7,031 nt of DNA, taken from DATKEH01 sp035546355 (GTDB lineage Bacteria > Acidobacteriota > Thermoanaerobaculia > Multivoradales > JAIOJS01). This document shows positions 1 to 5,935 of the stretch, piece by piece; position 1 is the first letter of the stretch; each line of letters opens with the position of its first letter. The notes beneath the pieces were generated by a model, which worked only from the letters and a program-made list of their open reading frames with translations, was not told the origin of the DNA and did no database searches. A program made the position numbers and the translations under genes. The stretch is from positions 1 to 7,031 of the forward strand of contig DATKEH010000076.1 of the NCBI GenBank assembly GCA_035546355.1. Direction: 5' to 3'.

Positions 1-220
1 CCTCCACCACCGCGGCGCCGTCGAGCCCCGGCATCTCCCAGTCGAGCACCAGCAGGCCGACGTCCGGGGCGAGCCGCTCGACCGCCGCGGCCGGGTCGTT
101 GTAGGTCTCGACCTCGACCCGGCCGGCGTAGCGCCGCTCGAGCAGCAGCCGGAAGGCCGAGCACTGCAGCGGCGAGTCGTCGACCACCACGGCGCGCAGG
201 GGGGGCGGGGCGGCCGCCAT
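1..220 (-). CDS. Response regulator receiver domain protein, N-terminal part (3' end off the left edge)
   Basis: Reading the minus strand from the ATG at 220-218 gives 73 residues that match the first half of a CheY-like receiver domain. The first beta strand is followed by the acidic pair D14-D15 in VVVDDS, which would bind Mg2+. The predicted phospho-acceptor is D60 in LLVLDWEMPGLDG, the usual strand-3 D-x-x-M-P-G-x-D-G motif. The protein would receive a phosphoryl group from a histidine kinase in the cytoplasm. The switch Thr/Ser, the Lys and any output domain lie off the window, so the DNA-binding, enzymatic or single-domain type cannot be told. A second ATG at 228-226 is out of frame, so 220 is the only sensible start. 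There is no Shine-Dalgarno sequence; a -10-like TAACAT ends 6 nt upstream, suggesting a leaderless transcript. The gene is divergent from the helicase gene. The family call is firm; the exact role is unknown. Confidence 0.92.
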   Translation of the reverse strand, partial: MAAAPPPLRAVVVDDSPLQCSAFRLLLERRYAGRVEVETYNDPAAAVERLAPDVGLLVLDWEMPGLDGAAVVE

Positions 221-226
221 GCGCTC

Positions 227-232
227 ATGTTA
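227..232 (-). promoter_or_regulatory. Probable -10 element of the response regulator gene (leaderless)
   Basis: On the minus strand TAACAT (4 of 6 matches to TATAAT) is followed by exactly 6 nt and then the ATG at 220, so transcription would start at or next to the start codon. It is an A/T-rich island in very GC-rich DNA. No good -35 is seen at 16-18 nt upstream. The same spacing recurs before two other genes in the window. Confidence 0.5.
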
Positions 233-252
233 GCCCCATCCTGCCGCCACCC

Positions 253-256
253 GGAG
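253..256 (+). promoter_or_regulatory. Possible weak ribosome binding site for the helicase GTG start
   Basis: GGAG lies 11 nt before the GTG at 268. The spacing is longer than ideal, but it is the only purine-rich candidate in the 47-bp divergent region. It supports the 268 start, although a start slightly further in cannot be excluded. Confidence 0.35.
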
Positions 257-267
257 CACCTCTCGCG

Positions 268-3200
268 GTGACGGCGGCCGGCGCGCCCGGTGCTAACCTG
301 CCCCACCCGCTGGCCGCCGCCGACCCGCTCGCCCGCTTCCATCCGCTGGTCGCCGGCTGGTTCCGCGACCGCTACGGCACGCCGACGGAGGTGCAGCGCC
401 GCGCCTGGCCCGCCATCGCCCGCGGCGAGCACCTCCTGGCCACCGCTCCGACCGGCAGCGGCAAGACCCTGGCGGCGTTCCTGTGGGCGCTGGACCAGCT
501 GCTCTCCGGCGCCCTGGAGGGCGGCCGCGTGCGCGTGCTCTACGTCTCGCCGCTCAAGGCGCTCAACAACGACGTCGAGCGCAACCTGCTGACCCCCCTC
601 GGCGAGCTGGAGGCGACCTTCGCCGCGGCCGGGGTGGCGGCACCGCCGGTGCGCGTCGCCACGCGCAGCGGCGACACGCCGCAGAGCGAGCGGCAGAAGG
701 TGCTGCGGCGCCCACCCGAGATCCTCATCACCACCCCGGAGAGTCTCAACATCCTGCTCACCTCGCAGGGCGGACGCCGCCTGCTCGGCGGCGTGCGGAC
801 GGTGATCCTCGACGAGATCCACGCCGTCGCCGGCAGCCGCCGCGGCACGCACCTGATCACCGCCGTCGACCGGCTGGTGCTGCTCGCCGGCGAGGTGCAG
901 CGCCTGGCGCTCTCGGCGACGGTCCGCCCCCTCGACCGCGTCGCCCGCTTCGTCGGCGGGTACCGGCTCGACGGACCCGCCTCGGCGCCGTCCTACCAGC
1001 CGCGGCCGGTGACCGTGCTCGCGTGCGCCTCGCACAAGCAGCTCGAGGTGTCGGTGGAGGCGGCGGTCGTCGCCGCCGATCCCGGCGAGGCGTCGGCGGC
1101 CGCGCCGCCGGCCGCCGACGACCGCTTCTGGCCGGCGCTGGCGGCGGCGTTGCGCCAGCGCATCCACGCCAACCGCACCACCCTGGTCTTCACCAACAGC
1201 CGGCGCATGGCCGAGAAGCTCACCCGCTTCCTCAACGAGGGGGAGGAGGAGGACCTCGCGTACTCCCACCACGGCTCGCTGTCGCGCGAGATCCGCCTGG
1301 CGGTCGAGGAGCGCTTCAAGCGCGGGTTGCTGCCGGCGCTGGTCGCCACCAGCTCGCTGGAGCTGGGCATCGACATCGGCGACCTCGACGAGGTGCTGCT
1401 GGTGCAGACGCCGGCCACCATCGCCTCGGCCGTGCAGCGGGTGGGGCGCGCCGGTCATGCCGTGGGAGCGGTCAGCCGCGGGCGCTTCTATCCCACCCAC
1501 GGCCACGACCTGCTGGAGGCGGCCGTCGTCGCCGCCGGAGTCCTGGCCCAGGACATCGAGCCGCTGCAGCCGGTCGAGGCGCCGCTGGACGTGCTCGCCC
1601 AGGTGGTGCTGGCGATGACCGTCGCCGAGAGCTGGCAGCTCGACGCGCTCTACCATCGCATCCGCGCCAGCGACCCCTACCACCGGCTGCCGCGGCGCCA
1701 CTTCGACCTGGTGGTCGACATGCTGGCCGGCCGCTACGCCGGGACGCGCGTCGCCGAGCTCACGCCACGCCTGCTGGTGGACCGCATCGACGACACCGCC
1801 CGCGCCGCCAAGGGCGTGCCGCGGCTGCTCTACTCCTCCGGCGGCACCATCCCCGACCGCGGCTACTTCCAGCTGCGGGTAGAAGGCTCGCGGGCGAAGC
1901 TGGGAGAGCTCGACGAGGAGTTCGTCTGGGAGCGCTCGGTCGGCGACCGCTTCGTGCTCGGCGCCCAGGCGTGGCGCATCACCGCCGTCACCCACGACGA
2001 CGTGCTGGTGGCGCCGGCCTCCGGCGGCGCGGGGCTGGCCCCCTTCTGGCGCGGCGAGGAGCTGGACCGCCCCTTCCACCTGATGGAGCGGCTGGGGCGG
2101 TTCCTGGCGTGGGCCGACGCGGAGCTGGCCGCGGCGAGCGACCCGGGCCCCGACGAAATCGCCGGCCCGGCGTTTCCAGCCCTCGATGCGCGATATCCGC
2201 TCACCCCCGGCGCGGAGCGGGAGCTGTGGCGCTTCCTGCAAGCGCAGCGGGCGGCGGCCGGCGGCAAGCTCCCCCACCGCCACCGCCTGCTCGCGGAGTG
2301 GGTGCGGGACCCGCAGAGCGCGCATTCCGAGGCGCTGCTCGTCCTCCACACGCTGTGGGGAGGGCGCGTCAACCGCCCCTTCGCCATGGCCCTGGCCGCC
2401 GCCTGGCAGGAGCGCCACGGCACCCCCATCGAGGTCGTGCACGACGATACGGCGGTGATGGTGCGGCTTCCCCACTCGCTGGCCGTCGAGGAGCTGCTGG
2501 CGCTGGTCGCGCCCGAGCGGCTCGAGGAGCTGCTGCAGGGGAAGCTGCCCCGCAGCGGCTTCTTCGGCGCCCGCTTCCGCGAGGCCGCCGGCCGGGCGCT
2601 GCTGCTGCCGCGCGGCGACGCCCGCCGGCGGGTGCCGCTGTGGCTCAACCGCCAGCGGGCCAAGAAGCTGCTGGGCGCGGTGGCGCGGTTCGACGACTTC
2701 CCGGTGGTGCTCGAGGCCTGGCGTACCTGTCTCGTCGAGGAGATGGACCTGGGGACCCTGCGCTCCCTGCTCGGCGAGCTGGCGCGGGGGGAGATCGCCG
2801 TTCGCGAGACCGTCACCAGCACCCCCTCGCCCTTCGCCGGTGGCCTCTCCTGGCGGTTGACCAACCGCCTCATGTACCAGGATGACACGCCCGAGGGGGA
2901 CGCGTCGGCGCTGCGCCCGGACCTGGTGCGGGAGCTGGCGCTCGCCGCCGAGCTGCGCCCGCGCATCGCCGCCGACCTCGCCGAGACGCTGCGGCGCAAG
3001 CTGCAGCGCACCTTCCCCGGCTATGCGCCCGCCCCCGGAGGGGAGCTGCTGGAATGGGTGAAGGAGCGGGTGGCCCTCCCCTGGCCCGAGTGGCGCGAGC
3101 TGCTGGCGGCGAGCGCCCGCGACCATGGGGCGGCCGAGGCAGAGGTGGCGGCAGCACTCGAGCCCCTCAGCGACCGGCTGGCGGCGCTGAGGCCGCCGAC

Positions 3201-4875
3201 CGGCGGGCCGCTGGTGGTCGCCGTCGAGACCCTCCCCCGCCTGCTCGCGGCCCTCGCCATCCCCCTCGAGACAGCGGCGCTGGCGGCGGCGGCGGATCCC
3301 GACCTGCCGCTGCCGCCGCCGGCGGCGCGAGCGCTGGAGCGCCTGCTGGGGCGCCGGCAGCGCGGCGAAGGCGACGCCGAGGCGGAACCCGAGCGGGTCG
3401 CGGCCGAGCTGCTCGCCGAGTGCCTGCGCTTCCAGGGCCCGGTGGCGGCCGACTGGCCCGAAGCCCTCCTCGGCATGCCGCCGCCGCTCGCCGCCGCCGC
3501 CGTCGACCGCCTGCTGGCCGAGGGCCTGGTGGTTCGCGACCCCATCCGCGTCGCGGCGGCGGAGCCGGAGCTGTGCCACCTGGAGAGCCTCGAGCGGCTG
3601 CTGCGGATGGCGCGCGCGGCGGCGCGCCCCGAGCTCAGAGCGCTGCCGCTCGACCACCTCCCTCTGTTCCTCGCCGTCCACCAGGGGCTGGCGCCGCAGC
3701 GCGACGGCATCGCCGGGCTGGAGGCGGCGCTGGAGAGGCTCTTCGGCTGGTGCGCCCCGGCCGCGGCCTGGGAGGGGGAGCTGCTGACGGCGCGGCTCGC
3801 CCCCTACCACACGGCGTGGCTCGACGGCGTCCTGCAGGAGAGCGACCTCTCCTGGGTAGGGTGCGGCCGCGAGCGGGTGACCTTCCTGCCGGAAGGCGCG
3901 CTCGACCTCCTGCCGCCGGTCGACCCCGAGGCCGCGGCAGATCTCTTCCCCGCCGCCTCGGGGCGCTTCACCCTCGCCGACCTCGCCCGCCACGGCGGTC
4001 TCGACACCAGCGCCCTGACCGAGCGTCTGTGGACCGCTGCCTGGGCCGGGGTAGCGAGCAACGACACCATGGCGGCGCTGCGACGGGGGGTGACCTCCCG
4101 CTTCCGGCCCGAGCCGGCGGCGGCGGAGGCGGCCTCGGCACCACGTGCGGTGGCGGCGGCCGGCGTGCGGCCCCGGCGACGCGCCTTCCAGGGGTGGCAG
4201 GCGAGCCGCGCCTTCGTCGGCGCCTGGTACGCCCTGCCCCGCCCGACCACCGGCGGCGGACCGCTCGAGGAGGAGGAGCGCAACCGCGAGCGGGCGCGGC
4301 TGCTGCTGCACCGTTACGGGGTGGTCTTCCGGGAGCTGCTCGGCCGCGAGGCGCCCGCTCTCCAATGGGGTCCGCTGTTCCGCACCCTGCGGCTGCTCGA
4401 GCTCGCCGGCGAGGTGCTCGCCGGGCACTTCTTCGCCGGGGTCCCGGGGCCGCAGTTCGCGACCCCGGCGGCGGTGCGGCGGCTGCGGGCCGGGATGCCG
4501 GAGGACCTGGTGTGGTGGCTCAGCGCCCTCGACCCCGCCGCCCCCTGCGGGCTGTCGCTCGCCGCTCTGGGGGACCTCCCGCGCCGCGTCCCCGGAAATC
4601 ACCTCGTCTACCACGGCACCCGGCTGGTCCTGCGCTCCCAGCGCGGCGGGCGCCGGCTGGAGGTGGCGGTGCCGCCCGACCACCCGCGCCTTGGCGAGTA
4701 CCTCGAGCCGCTGGCGGTGCAGCTGACGCGCCAGTTCCGGCCCCGGCGCTCCATCGAGGTGACGACGATCAACGGCGAGGCGGCGGCGGCCAGCCCCTAC
4801 GCCGCCGCCCTCGCCGCGCGCTTCCACACCACCCGCGGCGCCGGCACCCTGCGCTTGTGGCGGCGCTACGGGTGA
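268..4875 (+). CDS. lhr: Lhr-type ATP-dependent DNA helicase (large helicase-related protein, core plus C-terminal domain)
   Basis: This is a superfamily 2 helicase of 1535 aa, close to the length of E. coli Lhr. Lhr enzymes translocate 3'-5' on single-stranded DNA using ATP, unwind duplexes and act in DNA repair. Motifs seen: Q-motif region near 40-50 (TPTEVQRRAWPAI); motif I with Walker A GSGKT at 63-67; Ia YVSPLKAL at 92-99; II DEIH at 182-185; III SAT at 216-218; IV TLVFTN at 305-310; V ATSSLELGIDIG at 360-371; VI QRVGRAGH at 390-397. The rest of the core follows: FWRG at 593-596, perhaps the tryptophan that stacks on DNA in mycobacterial Lhr, and the signature LWGGRVNRPFA at 696-706. The C-terminal domain spans about 870-1535, with RYGVVFRELL at 1349-1358 and the terminal TINGEAAAASPY at 1500-1511. 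In E. coli this half is reported to carry uracil-DNA glycosylase activity and in mycobacteria to oligomerise. No motif is broken. The GTG start has only a weak ribosome site; the conserved part begins near residue 21. It stands as a single gene. Confidence 0.97.
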   Translation: MTAAGAPGANLPHPLAAADPLARFHPLVAGWFRDRYGTPTEVQRRAWPAIARGEHLLATAPTGSGKTLAAFLWALDQLLSGALEGGRVRVLYVSPLKALNNDVERNLLTPLGELEATFAAAGVAAPPVRVATRSGDTPQSERQKVLRRPPEILITTPESLNILLTSQGGRRLLGGVRTVILDEIHAVAGSRRGTHLITAVDRLVLLAGEVQRLALSATVRPLDRVARFVGGYRLDGPASAPSYQPRPVTVLACASHKQLEVSVEAAVVAADPGEASAAAPPAADDRFWPALAAALRQRIHANRTTLVFTNSRRMAEKLTRFLNEGEEEDLAYSHHGSLSREIRLAVEERFKRGLLPALVATSSLELGIDIGDLDEVLLVQTPATIASAVQRVGRAGHAVGAVSRGRFYPTHGHDLLEAAVVAAGVLAQDIEPLQPVEAPLDVLAQVVLAMTVAESWQLDALYHRIRASDPYHRLPRRHFDLVVDMLAGRYAGTRVAELTPRLLVDRIDDTARAAKGVPRLLYSSGGTIPDRGYFQLRVEGSRAKLGELDEEFVWERSVGDRFVLGAQAWRITAVTHDDVLVAPASGGAGLAPFWRGEELDRPFHLMERLGRFLAWADAELAAASDPGPDEIAGPAFPALDARYPLTPGAERELWRFLQAQRAAAGGKLPHRHRLLAEWVRDPQSAHSEALLVLHTLWGGRVNRPFAMALAAAWQERHGTPIEVVHDDTAVMVRLPHSLAVEELLALVAPERLEELLQGKLPRSGFFGARFREAAGRALLLPRGDARRRVPLWLNRQRAKKLLGAVARFDDFPVVLEAWRTCLVEEMDLGTLRSLLGELARGEIAVRETVTSTPSPFAGGLSWRLTNRLMYQDDTPEGDASALRPDLVRELALAAELRPRIAADLAETLRRKLQRTFPGYAPAPGGELLEWVKERVALPWPEWRELLAASARDHGAAEAEVAAALEPLSDRLAALRPPTGGPLVVAVETLPRLLAALAIPLETAALAAAADPDLPLPPPAARALERLLGRRQRGEGDAEAEPERVAAELLAECLRFQGPVAADWPEALLGMPPPLAAAAVDRLLAEGLVVRDPIRVAAAEPELCHLESLERLLRMARAAARPELRALPLDHLPLFLAVHQGLAPQRDGIAGLEAALERLFGWCAPAAAWEGELLTARLAPYHTAWLDGVLQESDLSWVGCGRERVTFLPEGALDLLPPVDPEAAADLFPAASGRFTLADLARHGGLDTSALTERLWTAAWAGVASNDTMAALRRGVTSRFRPEPAAAEAASAPRAVAAAGVRPRRRAFQGWQASRAFVGAWYALPRPTTGGGPLEEEERNRERARLLLHRYGVVFRELLGREAPALQWGPLFRTLRLLELAGEVLAGHFFAGVPGPQFATPAAVRRLRAGMPEDLVWWLSALDPAAPCGLSLAALGDLPRRVPGNHLVYHGTRLVLRSQRGGRRLEVAVPPDHPRLGEYLEPLAVQLTRQFRPRRSIEVTTINGEAAAASPYAAALAARFHTTRGAGTLRLWRRYG

Positions 4876-4896
4876 CGGCGGCACTCGGCCCCGCCC

Positions 4897-4975
4897 GGGC
4901 GGCCGCAGAGGGCCGCCCCTACGACGGATCCGAGGCTCCGCCGACGGTCGTAGGGGCGGGGCTCCGCCCCCGCCC
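4897..4975. repeat. Composite inverted hairpin repeat, copy A (REPIN/GTAG-element-like)
   Basis: Two 29-nt units face each other. The left unit (4897-4925) is stem GGGCGGCC, loop GCAGAG, stem GGCCGCCC, then CTACGAC. After a 21-nt spacer (4926-4946), the right unit (4947-4975) is GTCGTAG, stem GGGCGGGG, loop CTCCGC, stem CCCCGCCC. Both stems are 8 bp and perfect, both loops are 6 nt, and GTAG is the 5' foot of each hairpin on its own strand. This is the layout of REP/REPIN and SMAG elements, which TnpA-REP (RAYT) enzymes are thought to move. It starts 21 nt after the helicase stop. In transcripts it could also protect or attenuate mRNA ends; there is no T-tract, so it is not a classical terminator. 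Confidence 0.85.
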
Positions 4976-5000
4976 GGGTCGGCCGCGGCCGCGCCGCTGC

Positions 5001-5006
5001 TAGGCT
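5001..5006 (+). promoter_or_regulatory. Probable -10 element of the creatininase-family gene (leaderless)
   Basis: TAGGCT (TAnnnT pattern) is followed by exactly 6 nt and then the GTG at 5013, with no Shine-Dalgarno sequence between. It sits inside an imperfect palindrome at 4999-5010 (arms GCTA and TAGC). No recognisable -35 is present 16-18 nt upstream. A leaderless mRNA beginning at the GTG is the simplest reading. Confidence 0.45.
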
Positions 5007-5012
5007 TAGCCG

Positions 5013-5774
5013 GTGGCCGCGCCCCTGCGACTCGCCGAGCTGCCGTGGACCGAGGTCGACGCCCTCGACCGCGACCGCACGGTGTGCATCCTGCCGCTGG
5101 GGGCGGTCGAGGCCCACGGGCCGCACCTGCCGCTGTCTACCGACTCGGTGATCGCCGAGGCGATGGCCGAGGAGGGCGGGCGCCTGCTCGCCGGCCACGA
5201 CCGCATCCCGCTGCTGCTGCCCACGCTGCCGTACGTCGCGGCGCCCTTCGCCGCCGGCTTCGCCGGCACCGTCTCGGTGCGGCCCGAGACGGTGGGCAGC
5301 CTGGTCGAGGAGATCGCCGCCGCCCTCGCCGAGCACGGCTTCGCCATCCTCGCCCTTGCCAACGCCCACCTCGATCCGGTCCACCTGGCGGCGCTGCACC
5401 GCGCCAGCCACCGCATCACCGAGGGGGGCCGGGTGCTGGTGGCGTTCCCCGACCTCACCCGCAAACCCTGGGCCGGCCGCCTGGGCGAGGAGTTCGCGAG
5501 CGGCGCCTGCCACGCCGGGCGCTTCGAGGGGTCGGTGGTGCTCGCCCGCCGCCCCGAGTGGGTGCGCGAGGAGGCGCGCCGCGAGTTGCCGCTCAACCCG
5601 CGGTCGCTGTCGCAGGCCATTCGCCAGGGGGTCACCACCTTCGAGCAGGCCGGCGGGCCGCAGGCCTACTTCGGCGATCCGGCCGCCGCCAGCGCCGAGG
5701 AGGGCCGGCAGACCGTAGCCGCCCTCGCGGCGATCCTCGCCGAAGCGGTGCTGGCGCTGCCCCCCATCCGCTGA
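5013..5774 (+). CDS. Creatininase/amidohydrolase-family protein
   Basis: The 253-aa product has the normal length and layout of the creatininase family, cytoplasmic metal-dependent hydrolases of cyclic or linear amides (creatinine amidohydrolase, FAPy deaminase, mycofactocin peptidase MftE and others). The hallmark LPLGAVEAHGPHLPLSTD at 27-44 supplies the expected metal ligands E33, H35 and D44. LPTLPYVAAPFAAGFAGTVSV at 69-89 and CHAGRFEGS at 166-174 (H167, E172) match the second and third family blocks, and GDPAAASAEEG at 221-231 matches the C-terminal block. The usual NGHGGN is NAHLDP here (117-122). H119 is kept, and D121 falls where true creatininase, as I recall it (H-x-E), has its second-metal glutamate. 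The start is GTG, chosen for the upstream -10 and because the family begins about 25 residues before the LPxGxxExHG motif. The gene stands between two composite repeats and is separated from the SDR gene by a promoter. The substrate cannot be named. Confidence 0.93.
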   Translation: MAAPLRLAELPWTEVDALDRDRTVCILPLGAVEAHGPHLPLSTDSVIAEAMAEEGGRLLAGHDRIPLLLPTLPYVAAPFAAGFAGTVSVRPETVGSLVEEIAAALAEHGFAILALANAHLDPVHLAALHRASHRITEGGRVLVAFPDLTRKPWAGRLGEEFASGACHAGRFEGSVVLARRPEWVREEARRELPLNPRSLSQAIRQGVTTFEQAGGPQAYFGDPAAASAEEGRQTVAALAAILAEAVLALPPIR

Positions 5775-5805
5775 ACCCTTGCGAGCATCGGGAGCCCCCC
5801 GCCCC

Positions 5806-5864
5806 GGGCGGCCCCGGAGGGCCGCCCCTACGACCGTCGTAGGGGCCGGCCTCCGCGCCGGCCC
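5806..5864. repeat. Composite inverted hairpin repeat, copy B (REPIN/GTAG-element-like, 1-nt spacer)
   Basis: Two 29-nt units face each other with only C5835 between them. The left unit (5806-5834) is stem GGGCGGCC, loop CCGGAG, stem GGCCGCCC, then CTACGAC. The right unit (5836-5864) is GTCGTAG, stem GGGCCGGC, loop CTCCGC, stem GCCGGCCC. Unit length, foot and loop length equal those of copy A, while the right stem differs with full compensation. The halves agree at 24 of 29 positions when one is reverse-complemented, so the whole 59 nt could also form one long imperfect cruciform. It lies 31 nt after the creatininase stop and upstream of the SDR promoter. Confidence 0.88.
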
Positions 5865-5871
5865 GTCCGCC

Positions 5872-5900
5872 GCGACGCCACGACCGGCGCGCCGCGTCGC
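5872..5900. promoter_or_regulatory. 7-bp inverted repeat abutting the SDR -35 box, possible operator
   Basis: GCGACGC (5872-5878) and GCGTCGC (5894-5900) are exact reverse complements separated by 15 nt, and the right arm touches the TTGACA hexamer. A repressor or activator of the SDR-RidA unit could bind here. The arms are GC-rich and short, so chance is a real alternative. Confidence 0.25.
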
Positions 5901-5929
5901 TTGACAGCCCCCAACCCCCTCCGTATCGT
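5901..5929 (+). promoter_or_regulatory. Sigma-70-type promoter of the SDR-RidA unit
   Basis: A perfect -35 TTGACA (5901-5906) is followed by a 17-nt spacer and the -10 hexamer TATCGT (5924-5929; 4 of 6 matches to TATAAT). Six nucleotides later comes the GTG start at 5936. The initiating nucleotide would therefore be the first base of the start codon, giving a leaderless mRNA. It is the best promoter match in the window and shows that the SDR gene is transcribed independently of the creatininase gene. Confidence 0.8.
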
Positions 5930-5935
5930 TCCCCC

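Noticed and set aside
483..2885. 800-codon open frame overlapping the helicase gene on the same strand
   Set aside because: Arg/Ala/Gly/Pro-rich low-complexity translation typical of an off-frame reading of GC-rich coding DNA; the helicase frame carries all recognised motifs.
1863..3011. 382-codon minus-strand open frame within the helicase
   Set aside because: Ser/Arg-rich antisense shadow caused by rare stop codons in GC-rich DNA; no family resemblance.
3286..3330. GCG/CCG-rich run in the helicase as a possible triplet repeat expansion
   Set aside because: Short Ala/Pro-rich linker (around residues 1003-1021) in frame with ordinary synonymous variation, not a clean tandem repeat.
4897..4975. 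Rho-independent terminator of the helicase gene
   Set aside because: The hairpins are strong but no T-tract follows either one, and the same paired structure recurs at the other gap, so a repeat element explains it better. An effect on transcript ends remains possible.
3054..5003. 649-codon open frame overlapping the helicase C-terminal half and the following gap
   Set aside because: Same compositional shadow pattern with no recognisable domain; the true frame ends at 4875 with the Lhr C-terminal signature.
5013..5774. Mycofactocin creatininase MftE
   Set aside because: The family matches, but no mftA/B/C/D/F-like gene is in the window and the NGHGGN block is altered; a specific name is not supported.
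4897..5864. CRISPR array
   Set aside because: Only four units, in inverted pairs rather than direct repeats, with spacers of 21 and 1 nt and a whole gene between the pairs.
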